From Pelagibius sp037652055 (GTDB lineage: Bacteria; Pseudomonadota; Alphaproteobacteria; Kiloniellales; Kiloniellaceae), in contig NZ_JBBKAH010000002.1 in the NCBI RefSeq assembly GCF_037652055.1, forward strand, positions 1,302,001 to 1,366,000: 64,000 nucleotides of DNA. Reading direction: 5' to 3'. A program made the translations under genes and the position numbers. The notes under the pieces are model-generated. The model did not search any database and was not told the DNA's origin. It worked only from the letters and a program-made list of their open reading frames with translations. This document shows positions 53,744 to 62,052 of the stretch, one piece after another (the stretch's first letter is position 1; each line of letters opens with the position of its first letter).

Positions 53744-53773
53744 GAAACCGCCCCCTTTTGGGGGGGCGGTTTC
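53744..53773 (-). terminator. Intrinsic terminator of the binding-protein gene
   Basis: GAAACCGCCCCC (53744-53755) and GGGGGCGGTTTC (53762-53773) form a perfect 12-bp stem with a 6-base loop. On the minus strand it is followed by TTTCTTTTTCTTTC (T-rich), 31 bases past the stop of the gene ending at 53804. A clear minus-strand terminator. Confidence 0.85.
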
Positions 53774-53803
53774 GTCAAAGAGGACCCTGACGGTCGCGGT
53801 CCG

Positions 53804-54883
53804 TCAGAAGCCTGCTTTGATCTTTTCGAACTCGGCGATCATCTTCTCGCGCAGCTCGGTGGGCAGCGGTCCCTGCCACAGGGTGTTGGCGCGGAACCTC
53901 TCAAAATCGTCAAATCCCATGCTGGCAAGCTCAGCCTGATCCATTCCCTGCATGGCCGTCTGGTTCGCATGCCCATAGCCCCAGGAGGTGACGAGATAGT
54001 GAGCTGCCTCGTCAGAAACGACAGAGTTCATGAAGTCGTAGGCTTTCTCCTCACTGCCTTCACTTCCGGCCAATAGGGAGTAGCCGCACACCCACGACGA
54101 CAGACCTTCCTTCGTATCGCGATTTAACACGGCGTCAATCCCTTCAGCCTGTAGGTTCAACGCGGTGTCATTCCACGCCCAGGCCAGCACCACCTCGCCA
54201 GAGGACATGGTTTGCGCCAAGGTGGCACCATCCTGCCAGTAGAGGCGCACGTTCTCGTGCACCTTGCGCAGGAATTCGGAAGCCTCTTCGAACTGCGCAT
54301 CGGTGAGCGTCGCCCAGTCCTTCACGCCGATGGCGAGCGACGCGAGGGCGTAGGCGTCATCGACGCTGTCGCCTATAGCCACCCTGCCCTGATACTTGGG
54401 ATCAGCGAAGACCTGGAGGGACTGTGCATCCTCCTTCGGTATCAGATCGGCACGATAGATCAGCGCAGTATTACCCCAGTCGACTGGCAGGAAATAAGCC
54501 TTGCCGCCGTCGCTGAAGCCCGGCAGGTCGCGCAAGCTCGGGTTGAGATCGTCCCAGGCAGCGATTCGGCTGGTATCGAGCGGTTTCAGGAGGCCCGCCT
54601 CGCGCCACTTCACCACGCTCTGCGAGCAGGGGTGGGCGAGATCGGCCGTGAAGCCGGCGCGCAATTTCTGGAAGGCCTCCTCCTCGTCGCCGAAGAAGGC
54701 GAAGGTCGGGGAGTCGTTGTATTTCGCCGTGTAGGCCTCGTGGAAGCCCGGATCTTCGTAGCCGGCCCAGTCGAATACAGTCAGCTCCGCGTCCGCCGCT
54801 GCGGCAGGGCTTGCCGCCAGGGCGATGACGGCGGCACCGCCCACGGCACCCCCCAACAGCCTCGTCATCAGTTTCGTGGTCAT
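53804..54883 (-). CDS. PotD-type ABC transporter substrate-binding protein (orphan)
   Basis: A 359-aa periplasmic protein of the polyamine-binding family. Signal peptide LLGGAVGGAAVIALAASPAA, cleavage after AAA near residue 30; mature opening ELTVFDWAGYEDPGFHEAYT, then LAHPCSQSVVKWREAGLLKP and LPVDWGNTALIYRADLI. ATG at 54883 was chosen because it opens on the signal peptide; the frame reaches 55069 but that part overlaps the operator. No permease or ATPase adjoins it. The PotBCA-type genes at 47602-50435 lack a binding protein and share the operator type, so the two should work together. A strong terminator follows. Confidence 0.88.
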   Translation of the reverse strand: MTTKLMTRLLGGAVGGAAVIALAASPAAAADAELTVFDWAGYEDPGFHEAYTAKYNDSPTFAFFGDEEEAFQKLRAGFTADLAHPCSQSVVKWREAGLLKPLDTSRIAAWDDLNPSLRDLPGFSDGGKAYFLPVDWGNTALIYRADLIPKEDAQSLQVFADPKYQGRVAIGDSVDDAYALASLAIGVKDWATLTDAQFEEASEFLRKVHENVRLYWQDGATLAQTMSSGEVVLAWAWNDTALNLQAEGIDAVLNRDTKEGLSSWVCGYSLLAGSEGSEEKAYDFMNSVVSDEAAHYLVTSWGYGHANQTAMQGMDQAELASMGFDDFERFRANTLWQGPLPTELREKMIAEFEKIKAGF

Positions 54884-55049
54884 GTTGCCTTTCCCTCGTT
54901 CTTCGGTTCCCCGTTCGGGGTTCCCCATTTTGCGGGTTATGCCGCCTTGGAATGACCGTGGAGGACGAAAAGCAGTCCCCATCAACGCCTCCCAGCAGCT
55001 TGCTTTTCTCCTTAAAACCGTATGCGACCTCGGGAGGGGCGGCAATGAA

Positions 55050-55071
55050 TTATTTAAGCGCTCATTCAAAT
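55050..55071. promoter_or_regulatory. BetI-like operator, site 2 (before orphan binding protein)
   Basis: On the minus strand TGAGCGCTTAAATAA (55064-55050) is identical over 15 bases to site 3 at 61066-61080, and its plus-strand reading AGCGCTCATTCAAAT parallels site 1. It lies 167 bases before the ATG at 54883 in a 221-base gap, the only sizeable AT-rich patch there. Confidence 0.7.
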
Positions 55072-55104
55072 ATCTAGGCAGACACTCCTAGAAGCGGGCC
55101 TCTT

Positions 55105-56535
55105 CTAGATGCCCAATTCTCCCGCCACCCGGCCGATCGCCGCTTCGAGAATATCGAACATCTCGTCGATCTGGGAACGGGTGATCACCAGCGGCGGCGA
55201 GAACACACACATGTTCACCAGCGGGCGTACGATGAGGCCGAGGGACTCGCAGGTGCGGTCGATGCGGTTGCCGAACTCGCGGTCCAGCGCGAGGCGATCG
55301 CCTTCGCCATTGACCCCGCCCTGCAGACGCCCCTCGACGCAGCCGACCAGGCCCACGCCGCGGGCATCGCCGACGATGGGGTTGGATTCCAGGCGCAGGA
55401 TGCGTTCCAGGAAATAGGGCGAGATGTCGCGCACGTGCTCCAGGATGCCTTCCTGCTCGATGATCTCGATGTTCTTCAGCGCCGCCGCGCAGCACACAGG
55501 GTGGCCCGAATAGGTGTAGCCGTTGTTGAACATCAGATCCGGCGCGGCGCGCAGGCGCACCTCTTCCAGCAGCCGGTCGGAGATGATGCAGGCGCCCAGC
55601 GGCAGGTAGCCGGAGGTGAGGCCCTTGGCGCAGGTGATTATGTCCGGCACCACGCCGAACACGGACTCCGAGGCGAACCAGTGGCCAAGGCGTCCGAAGG
55701 CCGTCACCACCTCGTCGGCAATGAACAGCACGTCGTACTTGCGGCAAACCTCCCAGCAGGCCTTGAAGTAGCCTTCGGGCGGGATGATCACGCCGCCGGA
55801 AGCGAGGATCGGCTCGGCGATGAAGCCGCCGACGGTGTCGGGCCCCAGCTCCAAAATCGCGCTTTCCAGGTCGGCGACCTTGGCGCGGCACCACTCGTCC
55901 TCGCTGATGCCCGCCGGGCGGAGGTTGGGATTCACGTTGGGCAGGAAGTGGACGAGGCGCTTTTCGGTATCGAACAGCGTGTGCAGGCGTTCCTTGCCGG
56001 TCATCGTCGCAGAGAGATAGGTCGACCCGTGGTAGGCCTTCTCGCGGGAGATGACGCGCTTCTTCTCCGGCCGGCCCAGCACGTTGTTATAGAAGTGGAT
56101 GAAGCGCAGAGCGGTATCGACCGCAGTGGACCCACCGGTGGTGAAGCTCACGTGGTTGAGGTCGCCCGGTGCCAGCTCGGCCAGCTTGCGGGCCAACAGC
56201 GCGGAGGGCTCCCCCGCGGTGTTCCACGGCGAGTGATAGGCAAGCTTCATCACCTGGTCGGCGATGGCGTCGGCCATGTCGCGGCGGCCGTAGCCGATCT
56301 GCGTGCACCACATGCCGCCGGGGCCGTCGATCAGCCGGCGGCCCGTCTCATCGTAGACGTAGATGCCCTCGGCGCGCGTCGAGATGGTGCGGTTGGCCTC
56401 GCCGAGGCTTGCCATCATCTCCCAGGGGTGCAGGAAGTGGTCGTTGTCGTAAGCGCGGATCATCGCCGCGCTGTTGCTGAGGCCGGTTGTCGCCGTCTCG
56501 GGAATCTGCGGGAGGCCTTGGCCCTTCGCATGCAT
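55105..56535 (-). CDS. Class III PLP-dependent aminotransferase
   Basis: A 476-aa fold-type I aminotransferase of class III. PLP-site blocks are SFTTGGSTAVDTALRF, AYHGSTYLSATMTG, the Asp in LFIADEVVTAFGRLG, and Lys304 in IITCAKGLTSGYLPLGA. Such enzymes take an amino group from polyamines, taurine, beta-alanine or similar amines to pyruvate or 2-oxoglutarate. Last gene of a four-gene minus-strand operon; it starts 12 bases after the folate-protein stop. Together with the FAD enzymes it suggests breakdown of an amine. The true amine donor is not readable from sequence. Confidence 0.9.
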   Translation of the reverse strand: MHAKGQGLPQIPETATTGLSNSAAMIRAYDNDHFLHPWEMMASLGEANRTISTRAEGIYVYDETGRRLIDGPGGMWCTQIGYGRRDMADAIADQVMKLAYHSPWNTAGEPSALLARKLAELAPGDLNHVSFTTGGSTAVDTALRFIHFYNNVLGRPEKKRVISREKAYHGSTYLSATMTGKERLHTLFDTEKRLVHFLPNVNPNLRPAGISEDEWCRAKVADLESAILELGPDTVGGFIAEPILASGGVIIPPEGYFKACWEVCRKYDVLFIADEVVTAFGRLGHWFASESVFGVVPDIITCAKGLTSGYLPLGACIISDRLLEEVRLRAAPDLMFNNGYTYSGHPVCCAAALKNIEIIEQEGILEHVRDISPYFLERILRLESNPIVGDARGVGLVGCVEGRLQGGVNGEGDRLALDREFGNRIDRTCESLGLIVRPLVNMCVFSPPLVITRSQIDEMFDILEAAIGRVAGELGI

Positions 56536-56547
56536 GTCAGAACCTCG

Positions 56548-57774
56548 TCAGAGTCGGGCGGGCGGGGTGAGGGAGCGGCGGCGGTGGCGGAAGAACGGCC
56601 GTTCGGTGAGCCAGGCCTTTGCCATGATCCGCTCCCACTTGCCTTCCTTGTCGTGATAGATCTCGACCCAGAGATCGCCGGTGATGTCGACGCCGTAGGG
56701 CGCCTGCAGCATGGCGAGCGCGATGTTCCGCTTGCAGGTCGGCGACCACAGGGTCGAGGTGATGTGGCCGGCCTCGGTCTTCTTGCGGTGATAGACGAAG
56801 GCGGCGTGCGGCGCCTTGTTGCCTTCGACCTCCAGGGCGACGAGCTTGTAGCGCGGGCCCTCCTTGGCGTGCTGCAGCAAGGCGCGGCGGCCGTTGAAAT
56901 GGCCTTTGTCGAAGTCGACCAGGCGTGCGGCGTCCAGCTCGAAGGGTGTGCGTCCGCGTGTCGGCCTGACGGCGGCGTGGATCGACTTGAAGTCGACGCC
57001 GCAGACCACGAAGCCCGCCTCGATGCGCGCCATATCCAGGGCGGCGTAGCCGATCGGCCTGAGCCCGAAGTCGTGTCCGGCGGCCCACAGGCGGTCCCAC
57101 AGGGCGATCGCCCTGCCCGCCGGCACCCAGAGCTCGTAGCCGAGGTCGCCGGTGAAGCCGGTGCGCGACACGGTCAGGCCGTCGTCTACCTTTGCGACGC
57201 CGAAGGGTTTCAGCGCCGCGAGCTGGCCGAGACCCGCGGCCTCCAGTACGGCGAAGCTGGTCGGCCCCTGCAGCGAGAGGCCGGCGATTTCCTCGGTCTC
57301 TTCGCGCAAAGTGACGTCGAAGCCCCAGGCGACGTCGGAGAGCCAGCCAAGCTGCGGCTCCTGGCAGCACAGGCGGAAGTCGTCGCGGCCGAGGCGAAAC
57401 AGGGTGCCGTCGTCGATGACGAAGCCGTCCTCGTCGCACCACAGGGAATAGCCGACGCGGCCCGGCGCGATCTTGCGCACGTCGCGGGTCATGAGGCGGT
57501 TCATCACCCGCTCGGCGTCGGGGCCGGTGACGCGGTACTTATGCATCGGCGAAATGTCGAAGAGCGTCGCCTGGTTGCGGATGGCGAAGTACTCCGCCTC
57601 GACGCTGTCGAAGCGCCGCGCCGAAAGGTGTCCCGCCCACGGCATCCAGTCCTGGTGCAGGTTGAGGGGTCTGAGGCGCGCATCGAAGGGCGAGGGCACC
57701 AGGCCGCGCGGCACCATCGGCGTCGCCGCGGCGACCGGCTCCAGGATCGGACGGTCGAGGAAGCCGGCGGTCAT
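56548..57774 (-). CDS. GcvT/DmdA-like aminomethyltransferase-family protein
   Basis: A 408-aa folate-binding protein of the GcvT family. Blocks: EAEYFAIRNQATLFDISPMH, VMNRLMTRDVRKI, LSLQGPTSFAVLEAAG, the SRTGFTGDLGYELWVPA motif typical of tetrahydrofolate binding, and a C-terminal barrel domain (ITSTLWSPTCKRNIALAML). Members move a C1 group to tetrahydrofolate, as in glycine cleavage, sarcosine/dimethylglycine oxidation and DMSP demethylation. In this operon it would take the one-carbon unit from an N-methyl compound. It overlaps the second FAD enzyme by 4 bases, so the proteins are probably made together. Confidence 0.87.
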   Translation of the reverse strand: MTAGFLDRPILEPVAAATPMVPRGLVPSPFDARLRPLNLHQDWMPWAGHLSARRFDSVEAEYFAIRNQATLFDISPMHKYRVTGPDAERVMNRLMTRDVRKIAPGRVGYSLWCDEDGFVIDDGTLFRLGRDDFRLCCQEPQLGWLSDVAWGFDVTLREETEEIAGLSLQGPTSFAVLEAAGLGQLAALKPFGVAKVDDGLTVSRTGFTGDLGYELWVPAGRAIALWDRLWAAGHDFGLRPIGYAALDMARIEAGFVVCGVDFKSIHAAVRPTRGRTPFELDAARLVDFDKGHFNGRRALLQHAKEGPRYKLVALEVEGNKAPHAAFVYHRKKTEAGHITSTLWSPTCKRNIALAMLQAPYGVDITGDLWVEIYHDKEGKWERIMAKAWLTERPFFRHRRRSLTPPARL

Positions 57775-59339
57775 GCGACGCGCTCCTCTAGCAAGGCCCA
57801 GTCTTTCATTGCAAGGCGTGCGGCGTTGTGGCCGGCGGCGCCGATGATGTCGCCGCCGGGGTGCGCCGCCGCGCCGCAGAGATAGAGTCCGCCGACCGGC
57901 AGCGCGTAGCGCGCCAGGCCGTTCACCGGGCGCAGAGTGAGCATCTGGTCAACCGAGAGCTCGCCGTGGTGCCAGTGGCCGCCGGAGGCGCCGGTCTCGC
58001 GTTCGATGTCCAGCGGGGTCAGCACATCCTGGGCGACGATCAAATCGCGCAGGCCCGGGGCGTGGCGCTCCAGCAGGTCCAGCACCGTGGCGGCGAGACG
58101 GCTGCGCGCGGCGTCGTTCCAGCCGCCCTTCAAGTGGTAGGGCGCGTACTGCACGACGATCGACATGACGTGGCCAGAGCCATCCACCAGCGATGGGTCG
58201 GCGAGGCTGGGAATCAGCACCTCCAGGGCCGGGCACGCCGGCAGTTCACCGTACTTGGTTGCGTCGAAGGCGGTCTCCAGCGCCTGCACCGAAGGCGTCA
58301 GCAAGAGGCGCCCGCCGAGCAGGTCCTCGCCGATGCCGTCGAAGCGTGGCAGGGCCGAAAGAGCCAGGTTCACCTTCGCTGTTACCCCTTTGCAGCGGAC
58401 GTGGCGGATGCGGCGCACCGCCTCGGCATCGAAGTGCTCGACGCCAGTCAGCCGCAGCGTGGTCTGCGCGTCGAGGCTGGAGAGCACCAGCGGCGCCTTC
58501 ATCGCTTCGCCGTCAGCAAGGCGGATGCCGATCACCCTGTCGTTCTCGACCAGGACGGCTTCGACGGCGGCGTTGCGTCGGATCTCGGCGCCGCGACTCT
58601 GGGCGGCCTCGGCCAGCGCGCCGACGAAGGCGGCCATGCCGCCCTTGGGCAGATGGCGCCCGCCGCCCTGGGCCAGGCGGTAGAGCAGGGTAAGCGCGGA
58701 GCCGGGCGAGCGCGGGCCGCTGTGGCCGCCCATCACCGCGTCGAGCGCCAGCGCGCCGGCCAGCGGGCCGTCGGCGATCTCGTCCAGCACGACGTCATGG
58801 GCATTCGACAGCAGCACGCGCAGGAACTCCCGCGCGTCGGCGGCGCCGAGGCGGCGCAGGTCGAGGCCCAGCTTGGCGAGCCCGGCGAGGTCGCGCCAAT
58901 CCGGGCTCTCCAGCCGGGGCGGCACCTGAAGCAGCTTGCCCGCGAGCACGCCCGCGAAGCGCTGCAGGCGGCGGTGAAGCGCAGCGAAGGCCGCCGCGTC
59001 GGGGAGCGAGTTGCCGGCCGCAAGGCGCGCTTCACCGCGTTCGATGATCGTGTGGTTGCCGTCGTCGGCCAGCGAGAGAGTCGCCAGGTCGCGGCGCGCG
59101 AAGGCAAGGCCGTGGGCGGCGAGGTCGAGCTGCCGTTCGACCTGCGGATGCCAGGCATGCAGCAGGTGGGCGAAGCGCGGCGCGCGGAATCCGGGCGCGA
59201 TTTCGTAGCCGGCGGCGGCGCCGCCCAGAACGTCGTTCTTCTCGACCACCAGCACCGTGCGGCCGCCGCGCGCCAGCAGGCCCGCCGCCGCAAGACCGTT
59301 ATGCCCGGCCCCGATGACGATGGCGTCGTAGCGCGTCAC
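57771..59339 (-). CDS. FAD-dependent oxidoreductase, PYROXD2/phytoene-desaturase-like, copy 2
   Basis: A 522-aa flavoprotein. The N-terminal dinucleotide-binding motif is AIVIGAGHNGLAAAGLLARG, with VEKNDVLGGAAAG next and a C-terminal FAD block GGLYLCGAAAHPGGDIIGAA. The overall layout is that of the carotenoid-desaturase/PYROXD2 group, not sarcosine oxidase. It is a paralogue of the next gene upstream (same NGL, GGAA and HPGG blocks), so the pair may act as two successive oxidations or as a heteromer. It overlaps neighbours on both sides by 4 bases. Confidence 0.86.
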   Translation of the reverse strand: MTRYDAIVIGAGHNGLAAAGLLARGGRTVLVVEKNDVLGGAAAGYEIAPGFRAPRFAHLLHAWHPQVERQLDLAAHGLAFARRDLATLSLADDGNHTIIERGEARLAAGNSLPDAAAFAALHRRLQRFAGVLAGKLLQVPPRLESPDWRDLAGLAKLGLDLRRLGAADAREFLRVLLSNAHDVVLDEIADGPLAGALALDAVMGGHSGPRSPGSALTLLYRLAQGGGRHLPKGGMAAFVGALAEAAQSRGAEIRRNAAVEAVLVENDRVIGIRLADGEAMKAPLVLSSLDAQTTLRLTGVEHFDAEAVRRIRHVRCKGVTAKVNLALSALPRFDGIGEDLLGGRLLLTPSVQALETAFDATKYGELPACPALEVLIPSLADPSLVDGSGHVMSIVVQYAPYHLKGGWNDAARSRLAATVLDLLERHAPGLRDLIVAQDVLTPLDIERETGASGGHWHHGELSVDQMLTLRPVNGLARYALPVGGLYLCGAAAHPGGDIIGAAGHNAARLAMKDWALLEERVA

Positions 59340-60970
59340 GCCGCGCGCTCCGCAGAGGTCGCGGCGCTCTTGAAGCCAAGGTCGCGCAGCACTTCGCGCG
59401 CCGCATTGGCGCCGGGCGCCGCCATGACGCCGCCGCCGGGGTGGCTGGAGGAGCCGCAGAGGTAGAGCCCCTTGATCGGGCTTCGGTAGTCGGCGTAGCC
59501 GGGCACCGGGCGGTTGAAGAACATCTGGTCGAACGTCAGCTCGCCCTGGAAGATGTTGCCTTCGGTGAGGCCGACCTCGTGCTCGATGTCCCAGGGCGTG
59601 CGCACCTCCTTGTGCAGGATGAGGTCGCGGAAGTCCGGGCTGTGGCGGGCGATCTTGGCGATCACGGTCTCCGCCAGGGCGTCGCGGGCCGGGCCGTCCC
59701 AGGGTTCGCCCGAGGCCAGCGCGTAGGGCGCGTACTGCACGAAGACCGTCATCATATGCTTGCCCGGCGGCGCCATCGTGGGGTCGATGCAGGTCGGGAT
59801 CAGCATGTCGAAGTAGGGCTCGGCCGACCAGCGCCCGGCCTTCCAGTCGTCGTAGGCGCGCTCCAGCTCCTCCAGCGACTGCGAGGCATGCAGGTCGCCC
59901 TTGAGGAAGGGCGCGCCGGCGGGGGCGGCGGGGAAGCTCGGGAAGCCGTCCAGGGCGATGTTCAGCTTGGCCGAGGAGCCGCGGATCTTGAAGCGCTTTA
60001 CCGCCTTGGTGAAGTCGTCGGGCAATTCCTTCTGATCGACGTGATTGAGGAAGGTGCGCCGCACGTCCATGTTGGAGATCACCGTCGGTGCCTCCAGCAG
60101 GTCGCCGTTCTCCAGCACCACGCCGGTGGTCTTGCCGTTCTTCGCGAGGATCTCGGCGACGCCGGAGCCGGCGCGGATCTCGCCGCCGGCCTCGGTGAGG
60201 GCGCTGGCCATGGCCTGCGTCACGCCGCCCATGCCGCCGCGCGTGAAGCCCCAGGCGCCGATGGTGCCGTCGACCTCGCCCATGTAATGGTGCAACAGCA
60301 CGTAGGCGGTACCCGGCGAATAGACGCCGAGGCCGGTGCCGATGATGCCGGAGCCCGCGAAGTGCGCCTTGATCACCTCGGTCTCGAAGTACTCGTCCAG
60401 GAACTCGCCGATCGACATGGTCCAGAAGCGGATGGTCTCGCCCATCTCGCGCTCACCGAGGTCGTGGAAGCGGCGGCCGAGGTAGAGCAACTCGGCAAGG
60501 TCACGCGGCCGGTTGCTCGCCGGATCGGGGGCGGTGCGCATCAGCAGGGGTTTGATGAAGCGGCACTGGCGCATCACCGCGCGGGCATATCGTTCGTAGT
60601 TGTCGGCGTCGCGCCGTGAAAAGCGCGAGATCTCGCGGCGCAGCGCATCGTGGTCCGAATAGTAGGCGAAGTAGCCGCCGTCGTCGGTAAAGGTCGCGCC
60701 GCTTTCGTAGGGGATGACCTGCAGGCCGTGGCGCGGCAGGTCGAGGTCGCGGACCACTTCCGGGCGCAGCAGGCTGCAGACATAGGAGCAGTTGGAGTAG
60801 GTCCAGCCCTCGTAGAGCTCGCGGCTGACCGCGGCGCCGCCGATCCAGTCGTTGCGTTCTACGACCAGGGTCTTGAGGCCCCGCTTGGCGAGATAGCAGG
60901 CGGCCGTCAGGCCGTTGTGACCGGCCCCAACGACGATGACGTCATAGCGTCCCGCATTCCGTGCCGACAT
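59336..60970 (-). CDS. FAD-dependent oxidoreductase, PYROXD2/phytoene-desaturase-like, copy 1
   Basis: A 544-aa flavoprotein. N-terminal VIVVGAGHNGLTAACYLAKR and VERNDWIGGAAVSREL bind FAD; near the C-terminus is KGLYLCGSSSHPGGGVMAAP. The LLRPEVVRDLDLPRHGLQVI and TRGGMGGVTQAMASAL blocks are typical of PYROXD2-like proteins. First gene of the four-gene operon, transcribed away from the BetI-like regulator, with operator site 3 in the gap. The substrate is unknown; oxidation of an amine or a methylated amine is suggested by the operon. Confidence 0.87.
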   Translation of the reverse strand: MSARNAGRYDVIVVGAGHNGLTAACYLAKRGLKTLVVERNDWIGGAAVSRELYEGWTYSNCSYVCSLLRPEVVRDLDLPRHGLQVIPYESGATFTDDGGYFAYYSDHDALRREISRFSRRDADNYERYARAVMRQCRFIKPLLMRTAPDPASNRPRDLAELLYLGRRFHDLGEREMGETIRFWTMSIGEFLDEYFETEVIKAHFAGSGIIGTGLGVYSPGTAYVLLHHYMGEVDGTIGAWGFTRGGMGGVTQAMASALTEAGGEIRAGSGVAEILAKNGKTTGVVLENGDLLEAPTVISNMDVRRTFLNHVDQKELPDDFTKAVKRFKIRGSSAKLNIALDGFPSFPAAPAGAPFLKGDLHASQSLEELERAYDDWKAGRWSAEPYFDMLIPTCIDPTMAPPGKHMMTVFVQYAPYALASGEPWDGPARDALAETVIAKIARHSPDFRDLILHKEVRTPWDIEHEVGLTEGNIFQGELTFDQMFFNRPVPGYADYRSPIKGLYLCGSSSHPGGGVMAAPGANAAREVLRDLGFKSAATSAERAA

Positions 60971-61065
60971 GGCCCTCGCCTCCTCTCCGCGTCCACGCTT
61001 TTCCCGCTGTGGCAGCGGCTCAAGGCCAGATTAGACAAGCGCCGGGGGGTGGTCCATAATTTTTT

Positions 61066-61080
61066 TGAGCGCTTAAATAA
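61066..61080. promoter_or_regulatory. BetI-like operator, site 3 (divergent promoter)
   Basis: TGAGCGCTTAAATAA at 61066-61080, identical over 15 bases to site 2, preceded by a run of T and followed by ATATTT. It lies between the divergent betI-like gene (start 61230) and FAD operon (start 60970), so one protein here can control both, including its own gene. Confidence 0.72.
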
Positions 61081-61194
61081 ATATTTCTTGATAGACTGCG
61101 CTCCTATAAAGCGTGGGTGGCATTCGCCGGGCTTTGTGGCAGTGTGCCCCCCGGAAAACCTGACGAAACGCACGGCGGGACGGAGACGATTGGA

Positions 61195-61239
61195 ATGCCG
61201 GTGAAGGTCGATTCTCGGTACAAGGCCGAATGCCGGTGA
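61195..61239 (+). CDS. Short upstream reading frame overlapping the betI-like start
   Basis: ATG at 61195 opens a 14-codon frame (MPVKVDSRYKAECR) that stops at 61237-61239, overlapping the regulator's first codons in another phase. Its first 14 bases GAATGCCGGTGAAG (61193-61206) are an exact direct repeat of the regulator's own start region (61228-61241), 35 bases apart. It may be a leader peptide or simply a duplicated start region. Confidence 0.3.
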   Translation: MPVKVDSRYKAECR

Positions 61240-61934
61240 AGCCGGCGGCCGGGCGCCCGCGCAAGGAGCGGGTGGAGAATGCCGCCATGCGGCGGCGGCA
61301 GCTGATCGAAGCGACGATCGATTCGATCGTCGAGCATGGCCTTTCGGCGACCACCCTGGCGACGGTGTCGGACGGCGCCGGCCTCTCCCAGGGCGTGGCG
61401 GTCTTCTACTTCAAGAACAAGCAGACCCTGCTGGCCGAAACCCTCAAGTACCACTACGAGGAATACACCGAGGTCTGGAAGTCCGCCGTCGCGGCGGCGC
61501 CGGACGATGCGGTGGAGAAGATCCTCGCCATGGTCGGCGCCGACCTCGACGAGCGCATCTGCAATCGCCGCCACCTGGCGCTGTGGAACTCCTTCTGGGG
61601 CGAGGCCAAGGCGCGCCCGGTCTTCGCCGAGATCTGCGACACCTATGACGCCGAGCACACTGCTGTGCTGACCGCTCTGTGCAGGATGGCCGAGGACCTC
61701 ATCGCCGACCCCTCGTGGAACGCGGAGACCCTGGCCGAGGCGCTGGCCACCCTGACCGATGGCATGTGGATTCGCATGCACGTCACCCCCGATGCCATGG
61801 ACAACGCGGCCGGGCGGCGCATGGTTGGCCGCTTCCTCGCCACCCTGCTGCCGGCCCGCCACGACCAGGTCATGGCGCGCATGGCCGGCGGTAAGGACGC
61901 CGACAATCCCGGGGCCAAGGCCAAGGCCGGCTAG
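61230..61934 (+). CDS. TetR-family regulator, BetI-like
   Basis: A 234-aa TetR regulator of the BetI type. RRRQLIEATIDSIVEHGLSA, LATVSDGAGLSQGVAVFYFK and NKQTLLAETLKYHYEEYTEV form the helix-turn-helix region (about 20-80) and match the BetI pattern; the rest is the choline/betaine-sensing-type C-terminal domain with LWNSFWGEA. BetI proteins repress choline/betaine genes and release in the presence of the ligand. Its own promoter carries a TGAGCGCT operator, and two more copies lie before transporter and oxygenase genes. The effector is likely a quaternary or methylated amine, by family. Confidence 0.87.
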   Translation: MPVKPAAGRPRKERVENAAMRRRQLIEATIDSIVEHGLSATTLATVSDGAGLSQGVAVFYFKNKQTLLAETLKYHYEEYTEVWKSAVAAAPDDAVEKILAMVGADLDERICNRRHLALWNSFWGEAKARPVFAEICDTYDAEHTAVLTALCRMAEDLIADPSWNAETLAEALATLTDGMWIRMHVTPDAMDNAAGRRMVGRFLATLLPARHDQVMARMAGGKDADNPGAKAKAG

Positions 61935-62052
61935 CCGAAGCGCGCGAAAAAGTCCGTCGACGCCGGACCGGCATCCCTATCTATCTGTGCAATGACGGTA
62001 TCGCCGCGGCCGCAGCGCTTGGCTCGCGGCAGCACAGCGGTGGTGCCGGCCC

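Noticed and set aside
54884..55069. 62-codon extension of the orphan binding protein from a TTG at 55069
   Set aside because: It would place coding sequence inside the operator and ahead of the signal peptide.
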